NCBI RefSeq assembly: GCF_001458115.1
Contig: NZ_CZRP01000009.1
Coordinates: forward strand, 124,001-188,000
Direction of reading: 5' to 3'
DNA: 64,000 nt
Source: Gracilibacillus massiliensis
Lineage (GTDB): Bacteria > Bacillota > Bacilli > Bacillales > Amphibacillaceae
Both the position numbers and the translations under genes were made by a program. Under the pieces are notes generated by a model. It searched no databases and had not been told where the DNA came from. It worked only from the letters and a program-made list of their open reading frames with translations. Positions 26,840 through 35,470 of this stretch are shown here, piece after piece (positions within the stretch are counted from its first letter, which is position 1; the number at the start of each line of letters is the position of its first letter).

Positions 26840-28108
26840 TTATTTTGCCTGTTCCTCACTTGGATGTGGAATGTTCTCAGGATAACCATAGCTACCATGC
26901 TCACTTAAGTCAAGACCAATAATTTCTTCTTCTTCAGAAACTCGTAGACCACTCATTACTTTATCCATTACTTTCAGAATGATGAAAGATACGATAAATG
27001 CATAAGCACCACTAGCTGCTACACCTAATACCTGAACACCTAACTGTTCTAATCCACCACCATAGAATAATCCTGGTTGACCCCAATCCATTCCTACAGA
27101 TAATTCATTTGTGGCGAAGAAACCTGTTGAAATCGTACCCCAAATACCTACAGTACCGTGAACAGATAGTGCAAAGATTGGATCGTCAATTCGAGCACGA
27201 TCAAAGAATTTCATACTACCAACTACAATAATACCACCAATCACACCAATTAGAACTGCAGCCCATGGCTCAACAAAACCGCAAGATGCTGTAATTGCGA
27301 CTAGACCTGCTAATGCACCATTTAACATAGTTGGTACATCTGCTTTTCCTGTTAGAGCCCAAGCAACAAATAATGCAGCAACTGCACCTGCAGCAGCACC
27401 TAATTGTGTATTTAAAATAACATAGCCAAAGAATGCATCAGAAACACCGAATGTACTTGCACCGTTAAATCCGAACCAACCTACCCAAAGTAGTAGAACT
27501 GCTAATGCTGTATATACTTGATTGTGTCCAGCTAATTCGTTTGATGAACCATCTTTATTATATTTACCAATACGTGGTTTTAAAATAATGGTAGCTGCCA
27601 ATGCTGCCATTGCACCTGTTAGGTGTACTACTGTTGATCCTGCAAAGTCTTGTTTTCCGTGGTCCGCTAACCAGCCGCCACCCCAGATCCAGTGTGCAAC
27701 TACCGGATATACTAAAGCTGAGAATAATACTGCAAATACAACGTATGCTGATAATTTTGCACGTTCAGCAAAACCACCGAAAGCAATCGTTAAAGCGACT
27801 AACGCAAACATCATTTGGAACATAAAATCAACTGCTGGAGATAATCCGTCTCCACTAAAGGATGTATCACCATAAAAGAAATTTGATAATCCAATGAACC
27901 AGTTTCCTTCACCGTAAATAAATCCATAACCCACAGCCCAAAATACAAGAGATCCAATTCCAGCTGTAAAAATTGTTTTACCAGCAATATGTCCAGCATT
28001 TTTCATTCTCGTTGAACCAGCCTCAAGTAAAATAAATCCTCCAAGCATTAATAAAACTAAGAAAGTACCAATAATGACCCATAAATTATCCATAAGTACA
28101 ATTTCCAT
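26840..28108 (-). CDS. amtB: Ammonium transporter
   Basis: 422 residues, about eleven membrane helices. Amt family features are FILLEAGSTRMKN, TVVHLTGAMAAL with the first pore histidine, and ALSVHGTVGIWGTI with the second. It imports ammonium or ammonia across the cell membrane. The start has GGAGAGG nine bases upstream. A perfect GlnR/TnrA box lies about 85 bases upstream of the start, so expression should rise under nitrogen limitation. Downstream genes are the DUF294 protein, exonuclease and GlnR-like regulator, all close enough for one transcript. Confidence 0.96.
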   Translation of the reverse strand: MEIVLMDNLWVIIGTFLVLLMLGGFILLEAGSTRMKNAGHIAGKTIFTAGIGSLVFWAVGYGFIYGEGNWFIGLSNFFYGDTSFSGDGLSPAVDFMFQMMFALVALTIAFGGFAERAKLSAYVVFAVLFSALVYPVVAHWIWGGGWLADHGKQDFAGSTVVHLTGAMAALAATIILKPRIGKYNKDGSSNELAGHNQVYTALAVLLLWVGWFGFNGASTFGVSDAFFGYVILNTQLGAAAGAVAALFVAWALTGKADVPTMLNGALAGLVAITASCGFVEPWAAVLIGVIGGIIVVGSMKFFDRARIDDPIFALSVHGTVGIWGTISTGFFATNELSVGMDWGQPGLFYGGGLEQLGVQVLGVAASGAYAFIVSFIILKVMDKVMSGLRVSEEEEIIGLDLSEHGSYGYPENIPHPSEEQAK

Positions 28109-28192
28109 AATGTTTTTCCTCTCCTTGTAAATAATATTAACATCAACTGTTAAACATAGTGTAAGACGAAATCAGACTATTCACAATTTTCA

Positions 28193-28209
28193 TGTCAGAT
28201 TATCTAACA
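28193..28209 (-). promoter_or_regulatory. GlnR/TnrA box upstream of amtB
   Basis: Read on the minus strand the site is TGTTA-GATAATC-TGACA, an exact match to the known consensus TGTNA-N7-TNACA. A possible -10 (TACACT or TATGTT, 28154-28163) lies downstream with no good -35. This places the box about 50 bases before the likely transcription start, the position used by TnrA as an activator in Bacillus. Confidence 0.8.
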
Positions 28210-28283
28210 AGGTTTTTAAAAACCTATCCTTCTGCGATTCATCTGCTTTTAAACTGCATTACTTATATGAAAGTAAAAGAGCT

Positions 28284-28476
28284 TTGCAAGAAGAACCACT
28301 TGATTTACAAGATAAAGAGATAATTTGCAAGAGCAACTGTCTCTTTTGCAAGATAAAACGAGTATCTGCAAGAGCAACCGCCTCTTTTGCAAGATAAAGC
28401 GAGTATCTGCAAGTATAACTGCCTCTTTTGCAAGTTAAAGCGAATATCTGCAAGTACAATTACCTCTTTTGCAAGA
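28284..28476. repeat. Tandem 41-bp repeats, about 4.7 copies
   Basis: Units begin at 28284, 28325, 28366, 28407 and 28448 (partial). Each contains two TTGCAAG/CTGCAAG blocks about 20 bases apart, with CTCTTTTGCAAG and AAAGCGAGTAT between them. The copies differ by a few bases. No convincing gene uses the array; the frame open across it on the minus strand simply reads the repeat. Confidence 0.85.
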
Positions 28477-28504
28477 AGAGATTAATGAGAAGATAATTAA
28501 ACAA

Positions 28505-28545
28505 TAATAAAAGCCCTTTTCTTTTATTCGAAAAGGGCTTGTTTG
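28505..28545 (-). terminator. Terminator of the fructose-type PTS gene
   Basis: Stem AAGCCCTTTTC/GAAAAGGGCTT with an eight-base loop, followed on the minus strand by TTTATTATTG. It lies just after the stop at 28547. Confidence 0.85.
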
Positions 28546-28546
28546 T

Positions 28547-30484
28547 TTATTCAATTTCTTCTAATAATTCATATGCTTCTTGATCTGATTGCACATGTAA
28601 CAATTTATCTCTAAATTCATCATCCATTAACTTACGTGAAAGCATTTGTAAAATCCTCAAGTGTGCATCGCCTTCTGCATGTTTCGGTACAGCAATCATA
28701 AAAATCAATTTTGCTAATGAACCGTCCGCACTATGCCAATCCACTCCATCTTTTTTAATACCGAAAACAACACGTGGAGCTTTGACAGCATCTGATTTAC
28801 CATGAGGAATTGCTACATTCATACCAATACCTGTAGAGCTTTCTTCCTCACGGGCTAATATTGCTTTTCTAAAATCATCTGATGATGTCAACGCGTTCTC
28901 ACTGTCTAATTTTGCTATCAATTCATCAATAACACTATCTCTGGAAGTTGCATTTAAGCTTGTATCAATTAAATTAATATTTGTAATATCTGTTAATTTT
29001 GTGATGTTCTCTACTTTTTGTGCGGATGGTTCAGTCGCAGTTGTTTGTGCATCTGAATCCTGTGGTGTTTCTTCATTTACTGGACGATCAACATCCTTTT
29101 TCAAGAACTTAATCATAAAGGCTGTTACGATGGCACCGATGATAATCGCTACAAAAAACATCAAGACATTATCAACTGCACCTAATATCCCGACGATTGG
29201 TCCACCATGTGCTACTCGATCCCCTACACCACTTAACATCGCGATTACGGAACCAGTCATCGAACCAACCATAATACTTGGGATAACACGCAAAGGGTCT
29301 TGTGCGGCAAACGGAATCGCACCTTCTGTAATCCCAAAGAAGCCCATTGTTATCGATGCTTTACCTGTTTCTTGTTGTGCTTTTTCAAACTTATTTTTAA
29401 ATAGTAATGTTGCTAACCCTAAGCCAATTGGTGGAACAGCAATCGCTACTGCAATCGGACCCATTATTTCATAATTACCTTCCCCGATCATAGCAGCACC
29501 GAATAAGAACGCTACTTTATTTACAGGACCACCCATGTCAAAGGAAATCATTGCACCAAGTATAAGTGCCAATAATATAGAGCTTGTTCCTTGCATTCCT
29601 TGTAACCATCCAGTGAGCGACTCAAATACTTGTGCAACTGGGGCACCAATTAATAATACAAATAAAAGGCCAACAACTAAGGAGGATAACACTGGAATAA
29701 TAATAATCGGCATAATCGGTTGCATCATCTTTGGAACTTTGACTTTCTTGATCCATAGAGCTACATACCCTGCTAAGAAACCTGCAATAATACCACCAAG
29801 AAAACCTGCACTTGCTTCACTTCCGTAAAAACTACCATTCGCTGCAATATAACCACCGATCATACCAGGTGCTAAACCAGGACGATCTGCAATACTATAA
29901 GCGATATAACCTGCCAAAATTGGTACCATGAAGCTAAATGCTGCTGCACCAATTTGTTCGATCGTTTTCCAGAAAGAATCTTCAGGGATTACGATTCCAC
30001 CTTCACCTGCTTGGCCACCAATCGTTAAAGCAATCGCAATTAACAAACCACCGACAACGATAAATGGTACCATGAAGGAAACGCCATTCATTAAATGACG
30101 ATAAATTGGATTTTGTTTTGTTGATTCCGAAGAAGTAGGCATCTTATCTTTGTTACTGCTTCCTCCTCCATTAAAAACGGGGGCATCATCACTTAATGCC
30201 TTTTCAATTAAGTTCTTTGGATTACGGATTCCTTCTTGAACACCTACCGCAATTAATTTTTTACCAACGAACCGATCTTTTTCAACCGCTTTATCTGCTG
30301 CAATAATGATCGCTTCCGCCTCTTCAATTTCGGCTGATGTTAGTTCATTTTCAGCCCCGATTGATCCTTGTGTTTCTACTTTTATATCAATTTTCATTTC
30401 TTCCGCTGCTTTCTCTAAGTTTTCCGCAGCCATATACGTATGCGCTATGCCATTCGGACACGAAGTAATCGCTAATACTTTCAT
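28547..30484 (-). CDS. Fructose-family PTS transporter, EIIBCA fusion
   Basis: About 645 residues from the second ATG at 30484, which has GAGGAG nine bases upstream. Order: EIIB (1-100, active cysteine in TSCPNGIAHT), linker, EIIC with about ten helices (120-460), linker and EIIA (500-645, active histidine in AIPHGKSDAV). The enzyme phosphorylates a sugar, probably fructose or a related hexitol or mannose-type sugar, while importing it. The B-C-A order differs from the A-B-C order of B. subtilis FruA. The PRD regulator gene upstream probably controls it. No fructose-1-phosphate kinase is nearby, so the substrate is uncertain. Confidence 0.92.
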   Translation of the reverse strand: MKVLAITSCPNGIAHTYMAAENLEKAAEEMKIDIKVETQGSIGAENELTSAEIEEAEAIIIAADKAVEKDRFVGKKLIAVGVQEGIRNPKNLIEKALSDDAPVFNGGGSSNKDKMPTSSESTKQNPIYRHLMNGVSFMVPFIVVGGLLIAIALTIGGQAGEGGIVIPEDSFWKTIEQIGAAAFSFMVPILAGYIAYSIADRPGLAPGMIGGYIAANGSFYGSEASAGFLGGIIAGFLAGYVALWIKKVKVPKMMQPIMPIIIIPVLSSLVVGLLFVLLIGAPVAQVFESLTGWLQGMQGTSSILLALILGAMISFDMGGPVNKVAFLFGAAMIGEGNYEIMGPIAVAIAVPPIGLGLATLLFKNKFEKAQQETGKASITMGFFGITEGAIPFAAQDPLRVIPSIMVGSMTGSVIAMLSGVGDRVAHGGPIVGILGAVDNVLMFFVAIIIGAIVTAFMIKFLKKDVDRPVNEETPQDSDAQTTATEPSAQKVENITKLTDITNINLIDTSLNATSRDSVIDELIAKLDSENALTSSDDFRKAILAREEESSTGIGMNVAIPHGKSDAVKAPRVVFGIKKDGVDWHSADGSLAKLIFMIAVPKHAEGDAHLRILQMLSRKLMDDEFRDKLLHVQSDQEAYELLEEIE

Positions 30485-30593
30485 AAACATTCACTCCTCT
30501 AATTTGTTTATTAAGGATAGTATACCCTGATTTTTTTGTTTCAAAATTGCGGATTATTACCAAAACTTCTGGTAAAAAGGAATTATTAAGAAA

Positions 30594-30735
30594 AGCGCAG
30601 AGCGCCCGTTTAGAAACGTAGCGATTGGAGCGAATCAACTGAGATAAAGGAATCACGGTGAGCTTGCGAGCCGATGATGACTTATCGTAGGGCGATTTCG
30701 TGAAGTCGCCTAGTTTCTGGCGCTTGGAGCTAGAC
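30594..30735. repeat. Dispersed intergenic repeat, about 142 bp
   Basis: It starts AGCGCAGAGCGCC and ends GGCGCTTGGAGCTAGAC, with imperfect inverted ends and an internal hairpin GGCGA...TCGCC. It is richer in G+C than its surroundings and has no gene. Bacillaceae genomes contain mobile intergenic repeats with this kind of end (bcr-like). Only one copy is in this window, so its repeat nature is from recollection of the sequence type. Confidence 0.5.
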
Positions 30736-30761
30736 ATGACGCCGCTTATGCTTTCTTACTT

Positions 30762-30801
30762 ATTAAAAAAGTCTTTATGCATATATCTGCATAAAGACTT
30801 A
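30762..30801 (-). terminator. Terminator of the PRD regulator gene
   Basis: Perfect 13-bp stem AAGTCTTTATGCA/TGCATAAAGACTT with a six-base loop and TTTTTT on the minus strand. It overlaps the stop codon at 30799. Confidence 0.88.
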
Positions 30802-32733
30802 GTCCATTAATGATAACAATGTATGAATATCTCTTTCTTTTGTTAGTTTAGCTACCTTTGTTGGGTTACCTGCCAACCTTGAAATTTGATGAAATAACCG
30901 TCTTCGTTTTTCAGAAGATTCTTGTTTTAAAGCAAGAAACAATACTAGAGAGACCGATTCTGTCCCCCATGTTATCGGCTCCTTTAACGTTGCGATCACT
31001 ATTTTTGATTCTTTCACAAGATTTGGATCACCATGCGGGATAGCGATACCCCCTCCAATTGCAGTAGCGGCTGCTCGTTCACGCAATAAAGCTTGGTGAC
31101 CGTAATCCGCTTCTACTAGTCCATCATGTTCTAATCGCTCTGATAATTTTTCGATTATTTCAAATCGATGGTCTAAGTGGAGGTGAATAAACGTGTATTT
31201 CTCCTCCAGATAACTTTTCAATACCGAAGCATTTTCAACTTCTGTTTTGCTTTCCACTGTTAACATCTTTCGCAATTTAGCTCTATCTTTTTCATTAAAC
31301 AAAGGGGTAACCGTAATAGATGGTACATTTAACTCTTCTAAAGGTACTGTCGATACGATCAAATCTACAGAATGTTCCGTTAAAAAATCATCTAGTTTAT
31401 TCTGGGGTAAAGTTGCTACAATCTCGATCTCTTGAAAAGCCGTTGCAATTTTTGATCGTAATATTTCTGAAACGCCAATTCCCATATGACAAACTACTAT
31501 TATTTTCTTCAAACTATCTTGCTTACTTTTTAAGCGTTCCATAGAAGCTTGGTAGTGCAAGGTTAAAAAGGCCACTTCATCTTCTGGTATTTCATATGGT
31601 AATTCACCTTTCATGTCTTGTAATACATTTACCAACGCGTCAAACATAAATGGATACATTTGTTTAATATCCATCACCAATGGATTTTGAACAGGTAACG
31701 TATATTTTAACCGATTAATTACGGAATAAAGATGAATCTTGAGGCCATCTTTCAGCTTAGCGTCATTATAAAATGGTACTAACGCTAATATGCTAATGCG
31801 TTTAGTTAATTTTTCCATAATCTGCTCAGCCTGCTGATCAACTTCAATATCATAAGGGTAATCGCCATCTTGTTGTCCTCGAAATTTTGCTCCAATAAAT
31901 TGCATGGTTAAATATCCGATTTCATGTTCCGGCAATTGGATGATAAAACTCTGCTCAATTTCTTTCACAACTTCTAACATCCATTGGTATTCTTTCTTAT
32001 CTGTGATTAATTTGAACTGATGATCACTTAATTCCATACGGTGTCCCGTCTTCGTTCTTTTTATCATTACCAGGGTATAAAGAATTAAATGTTTGATACT
32101 TTCATCGGTTAACGGCATACCGTTTTTGTGAATAAACTTTGAAAATAATTGCTCAATTATTTTCACTTCATGTTGTGCAAACTGTTGGTATAAAAAAGAA
32201 TTGGCTATTTCCAATGCTTCTCCATTATATTCATCTATATGTTGTAATGCATATCGAATGTCTTTTTCTTCCGCTTCGACGACGATACCTACTTTTTGTT
32301 TTTTAATAAGTTTCACATTTTTCTTTGTTAGCCATATTTCCAGATGATCTATTACTTTTTTCATGGTTGTTTGAGAAACATAGTATGTAGCAGCTAAGTG
32401 TTGTAATGAAGTGCTTTCATTAGTGAGCAGATCAAATAGTATCTTCATTTCTTCTTCTTTTTCTAGCATATTCCGTTCTGAAGTCCAATTAGATTGGATT
32501 GATGACAGCATCTCTTGTTTCTCATGTTCTTCAATCTCAACCGATACACCCACACCAGGTTTTCGGACAAGCTGCCCGTTACTAGATTGTGCTATAAAGG
32601 ATTCGATTACTTGCAAATCATTTCTAATTGTTTTTTCGGAACAGTTGAATTCCGATGCTAATTGTTGAACTAATAGTACTTCTTTCTCCATTAGTAATAA
32701 ATCTCTTAAAATTTGTTTTTGTCTCTCCCTCAT
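30799..32733 (-). CDS. PTS-controlled transcription activator (MtlR/BglG-type, PRD)
   Basis: About 644 residues from the ATG at 32733, seven bases after AGGGGTGG. Order: N-terminal helix-turn-helix (LASEFNCSEKTIRNDL), a second HTH-like region (100-165), two PRD domains (about 170-400), an EIIB-like domain (IIVVCHMGIGVSEIL, near 410) and a C-terminal EIIA-like domain (GGGIAIPHGDPNLV). Phosphorylation of the PRD histidines and EIIA/EIIB domains by PTS proteins sets its activity. It is transcribed toward and ahead of the PTS gene, which is its likely target, although a terminator and a repeat element separate them. Confidence 0.9.
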   Translation of the reverse strand: MRERQKQILRDLLLMEKEVLLVQQLASEFNCSEKTIRNDLQVIESFIAQSSNGQLVRKPGVGVSVEIEEHEKQEMLSSIQSNWTSERNMLEKEEEMKILFDLLTNESTSLQHLAATYYVSQTTMKKVIDHLEIWLTKKNVKLIKKQKVGIVVEAEEKDIRYALQHIDEYNGEALEIANSFLYQQFAQHEVKIIEQLFSKFIHKNGMPLTDESIKHLILYTLVMIKRTKTGHRMELSDHQFKLITDKKEYQWMLEVVKEIEQSFIIQLPEHEIGYLTMQFIGAKFRGQQDGDYPYDIEVDQQAEQIMEKLTKRISILALVPFYNDAKLKDGLKIHLYSVINRLKYTLPVQNPLVMDIKQMYPFMFDALVNVLQDMKGELPYEIPEDEVAFLTLHYQASMERLKSKQDSLKKIIVVCHMGIGVSEILRSKIATAFQEIEIVATLPQNKLDDFLTEHSVDLIVSTVPLEELNVPSITVTPLFNEKDRAKLRKMLTVESKTEVENASVLKSYLEEKYTFIHLHLDHRFEIIEKLSERLEHDGLVEADYGHQALLRERAAATAIGGGIAIPHGDPNLVKESKIVIATLKEPITWGTESVSLVLFLALKQESSEKRRRLFHQISRLAGNPTKVAKLTKERDIHTLLSLMD

Positions 32734-32837
32734 AAAATTACCACCCCTAGACTCCATTTAACTTTACTACACATCTATAAGTACCGCAATTTAATGATTT
32801 TACGTATTAAAAAAACCGGGAAAGACCATCCGATTTA

Positions 32838-33279
32838 TGTAGTGGTAATTTTGAAATGGATAATAGATTTAACACCCGCTTCGGCTTGCCCACTTCGCTT
32901 TCCAGGGGGCGTGTCTTCAGCTAACTTTTGTAAAGAAGTTCACTTTACAAAAGTGGATCTTCAGATCACGCTGATCCCCTAGGAGTCGAAGTGTCCGCCT
33001 GCGCTAAATAATGCGCTACAATGGATGTAAGTAGTGATATGCCGACGTTTTATTTCATATTGTTCATAAACCTTGACATGTTAGCTGTCACAAACGTTGT
33101 AGAGCCACTTTATAGCGTAGGCCGTCCGCTTCCACTCCTACGGGATGATTTTCGCCTAAGATCCACTTTGGTAAGTGCTCTTCGCTTACCGAAGTTAGCT
33201 TAGGCGAAAATCCCGTGGAAAGGGAAGTGGACAGCCGTAGCGGTGGAGGCATTTACACTACATTTCAAAATTAACTACT
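32838..33279. repeat. Composite palindromic element, copy A
   Basis: Ends are inverted: GTAGTGGTAATTTTGAAAT at the left and ATTTCAAAATTAACTAC at the right. Inside are two hairpin modules of about 125 bp in opposite orientation. The left one (near 32880-33003) has core stem CTTTTGTAAAG/CTTTACAAAAG, the right one (near 33120-33240) ACTTTGGTAAG/CTTACCGAAGT. Both cores are bracketed by the conserved pair CAGCTAAC and GTGGATCTT. No protein is encoded; open frames here are spurious. The remaining bases to the flanking genes hold nothing else. Confidence 0.8.
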
Positions 33280-33327
33280 TCGATAACAAATGCCTTGCTA
33301 TTGCTGATTATATGCTTTCCTAACGTA

Positions 33328-33360
33328 CAAAAAAGCCACTACCTAAAATTGTAGTGGCTT
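33328..33360 (-). terminator. Terminator of the 51-residue membrane protein gene
   Basis: Perfect stem AAGCCACTAC/GTAGTGGCTT with an eight-base loop, followed on the minus strand by TTTTTTG. Confidence 0.85.
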
Positions 33361-33369
33361 CAAAAAATA

Positions 33370-33525
33370 TTATAATAATTGCCCAAACACATAAGTTATT
33401 AAGAACCATAGAATTCCGAAAAATATGATCAAATAAGTGATATACTTAATTGCCGCAACTCCAACTTTACTAGAGTCTGTTTTCTTTTCTTTTTTTTCAA
33501 TTTCGACATCTTTATTTTGATCCAT
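33370..33525 (-). CDS. 51-residue single-pass membrane protein
   Basis: A short gene with GGAG upstream of its ATG at 33525. The product starts MDQNKDVEIEKKEKK, a charged cytoplasmic-type head, then a hydrophobic helix (YLIIFFGILWFLITYVFG) to the end. It has its own terminator, which supports a real gene. The family is not recognised. Confidence 0.65.
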   Translation of the reverse strand: MDQNKDVEIEKKEKKTDSSKVGVAAIKYITYLIIFFGILWFLITYVFGQLL

Positions 33526-33642
33526 TGCAATTCTCCTCTCTGTGGTAGCTTACTAATTAAATACCCAAAGGAGAAAAGTATAAAACACGCTTAATAAAAA
33601 ATAGGTGAAAAGCATTAGAATTCATAATTGCTATAGTTCCGA

Positions 33643-33858
33643 TTATTTCGCTCTAATTTGATCCTGAAAACCAATTTCTTTATGGGATCCATCACAAAAA
33701 GGTTTGTTTTTGGATGCTCCACATCTGCATAGAGAGAATTTCGGTTTTGTTTCAAACGGATTCCCCTCGGCATCTACCAGTTCAACATCTCCGGTAACTA
33801 AAATCGATCCATTATCTCTTACTTTCAATTGTACTTTGTTATTCAATTCTTCACTCAT
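33643..33858 (-). CDS. CDGSH iron-sulfur domain protein
   Basis: 71 residues. The C-terminal motif LCRCGASKNKPFCDGSH is the C-x-C...C-D-G-S-H ligand set of the CDGSH family, which binds a 2Fe-2S cluster with three cysteines and one histidine. It has no membrane anchor. Bacterial members are thought to act in electron transfer or cluster handling, but no partner is visible here. Confidence 0.93.
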   Translation of the reverse strand: MSEELNNKVQLKVRDNGSILVTGDVELVDAEGNPFETKPKFSLCRCGASKNKPFCDGSHKEIGFQDQIRAK

Positions 33859-33969
33859 CTTTATTACCCCCTAGCTAAATTTTATCGATTCTTCTTCCTT
33901 CTGTCTATACTATTTTCTGTATAAATTATTATGACTTTACACACATTAAGGTGAAAGGTGGGATCAAGT

Positions 33970-34338
33970 ATGGAAAAACAAGAAAATATTCATTATTTTG
34001 ACCAAGCGTTAGAAGATTACAAACGTGGAACAACGAAAATGAAACAACATTTACCAGAAATGACAGAGGGCTATTTTCATTTTACTGAAGAGGCATTTAA
34101 GGCAGGTGCTATCGATAAAAAAAGTAAACAATTAATGGCACTAGCGATAAGTATTTATGCACAAGACGAATATTGCATTATTTATCATACCAAAGGTGCA
34201 GTCGAGCACAATGCAAGTGAAACTGAAATCATGGAAACCTTAGCGATTAGTGCTGCATTAGGTGGTGGAGCAGCCTTTGCTCAAGCAGTCACCCTGGCTA
34301 TGGATACATATGCATACTACCAAAAAAAGCTTCATTAG
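33970..34338 (+). CDS. Carboxymuconolactone decarboxylase/AhpD-family protein
   Basis: About 122 residues from the ATG at 33970, with AAAGGTGGG upstream. It has the helical AhpD-like pattern: EEAFKAGAIDKKSKQLMALA, EYCIIYHTKGAVEHNAS and EIMETLAISAALGGG. The family's redox motif C-x-x-C is incomplete: one cysteine is followed by IIYH, so the second cysteine is tyrosine. A classic disulfide-based peroxidase-reductase function is therefore unlikely. It is a single gene ending at a strong terminator. Confidence 0.88.
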   Translation: MEKQENIHYFDQALEDYKRGTTKMKQHLPEMTEGYFHFTEEAFKAGAIDKKSKQLMALAISIYAQDEYCIIYHTKGAVEHNASETEIMETLAISAALGGGAAFAQAVTLAMDTYAYYQKKLH

Positions 34339-34365
34339 CGCTCAAGAGTATGGAATTTATTAAAT

Positions 34366-34411
34366 AAAGATAAAAGAAGTAGAGAAATCCTCTACTTCTT
34401 TTATCTTTTAT
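34366..34411. terminator. Bidirectional terminator
   Basis: A 19-bp stem (AAAGATAAAAGAAGTAGAG and its complement) with a five-base loop and A/T runs on both sides. It serves the AhpD-family gene and the convergent metA. Confidence 0.9.
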
Positions 34412-35313
34412 AATTGATAAGGTGTTTCTTGGTATACATAATAGTTCAACCAGTTAGATATTAGCATATTCGAATGTGTCCGCCACTTTAATTTTGGAGT
34501 TTTGGTTGGATCATCGTTCGGAAAGTAATTTTCAGGCAATATTGGGTTCAACCCTGCCGCACTGTCACGATCATATTCTTTTTGTAACGTAAAAGCATCG
34601 TATTCAGGATGACCAGTAACAAAAATTTGCTTTCCGTCGGTAGAAGCAACCATGTACACCCCAGCTTTTTCTGATTCACTTAAGATTTTTAACTGAGGAA
34701 TTTTCTCAATATCTTGTTTACAAACATCTGCGTCACGTGAATGTGGCACTAGATACTCTTCATCAAAGCCACTTAAGATTTTCTCTCTAGGGTCATTTAA
34801 CGTATGTGTATAAATGCCTGATAACTTTTCTGGCATAATATATTTATCAATCCCAAAATGATAATAAAGACCTGCCATAGCACCCCAACAAATATGCAAT
34901 GTAGAAGTAACGTTCGTTTTACTCCATTCCATAATTTGCGTTAATTCTTCCCAATAGGTCACATCTTCATATGGTAATTTTTCGATAGGTGCTCCTGTAA
35001 TAATGAGACCATCATATTTATTCGCTTTTACATCATCAATCGACTTATAAAACTGTTTTAAATGCTCGGGTGATGTGTTTTTCGAAGTATGTGTGTTAGT
35101 ATGCAAAAGCCCAACATCTATTTGAAGAGGACTGTTTCCTAATAAACGTAATAAATGGGTTTCCGTTTGTTGCTTTAATGGCATTAAATTTAATATTAAT
35201 ATTTTTAAAGGTCTTATATCCTGAGTAAATGCCCTGCTTTCATCCATAACGAAAATATTCTCTTCCTGCAATTTGCTCTTAGCTGGTAATAAATCCGGTA
35301 CTTTAATAGGCAT
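34408..35313 (-). CDS. metA: Homoserine O-acyltransferase
   Basis: 301 residues from the ATG at 35313 (AAAGGAG upstream gives a clear start, [12 protein letters not shown]). The class I glutamine amidotransferase-like fold is shown by [28 protein letters not shown], the active cysteine in [15 protein letters not shown] and the catalytic histidine in FVTGHPEYD. It acylates homoserine in the first committed step of methionine synthesis. In Bacillus, MetA proteins of this type use acetyl-CoA; the donor is not decided by motifs I can check. I see no SAM riboswitch upstream, unlike the sulfone operon nearby. Confidence 0.95.
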   Translation of the reverse strand: MPIKVPDLLPAKSKLQEENIFVMDESRAFTQDIRPLKILILNLMPLKQQTETHLLRLLGNSPLQIDVGLLHTNTHTSKNTSPEHLKQFYKSIDDVKANKYDGLIITGAPIEKLPYEDVTYWEELTQIMEWSKTNVTSTLHICWGAMAGLYYHFGIDKYIMPEKLSGIYTHTLNDPREKILSGFDEEYLVPHSRDADVCKQDIEKIPQLKILSESEKAGVYMVASTDGKQIFVTGHPEYDAFTLQKEYDRDSAAGLNPILPENYFPNDDPTKTPKLKWRTHSNMLISNWLNYYVYQETPYQL

Positions 35314-35436
35314 TTTTTGTTCTCCTTTTTTATAGAATAACCTTTTATTTAAATTTGACACGATAAATATAATTTTACCTAGTTCTTTAAATAAAATAAA
35401 GAAAAATGATTCAAAGAATATCTATATATTATGTTC

Positions 35437-35470
35437 AAAAAGGATGCCTTCCTTCAAGGCATCCTTTCGA
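35437..35470 (-). terminator. Terminator of ypjP
   Basis: Stem AAGGATGCCTT/AAGGCATCCTT with a short loop and a T-run on the minus strand, directly after the stop at 35471. Confidence 0.85.

Noticed and set aside
28259..28459. A 66-codon open frame on the minus strand
   Set aside because: It only reads through the 41-bp tandem repeats; the protein is repetitive in step with the DNA repeat and there is no ribosome site.
28284..28476. CRISPR-like array
   Set aside because: Units are contiguous with no unique spacers, and there are no cas genes in the window.
30387..30737. A 116-codon open frame across the PTS gene start and the intergenic repeat
   Set aside because: It overlaps the real EIIB coding region in another frame and continues into a non-coding repeat.
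32713..33203. Two plus-strand frames within the composite palindrome
   Set aside because: They follow the hairpin arms, lack ribosome sites and are not conserved between the four copies.
35314..35436. Riboswitch or T-box before metA
   Set aside because: No S-box or T-box conserved blocks are present; only A+T-rich sequence and the neighbouring terminator.
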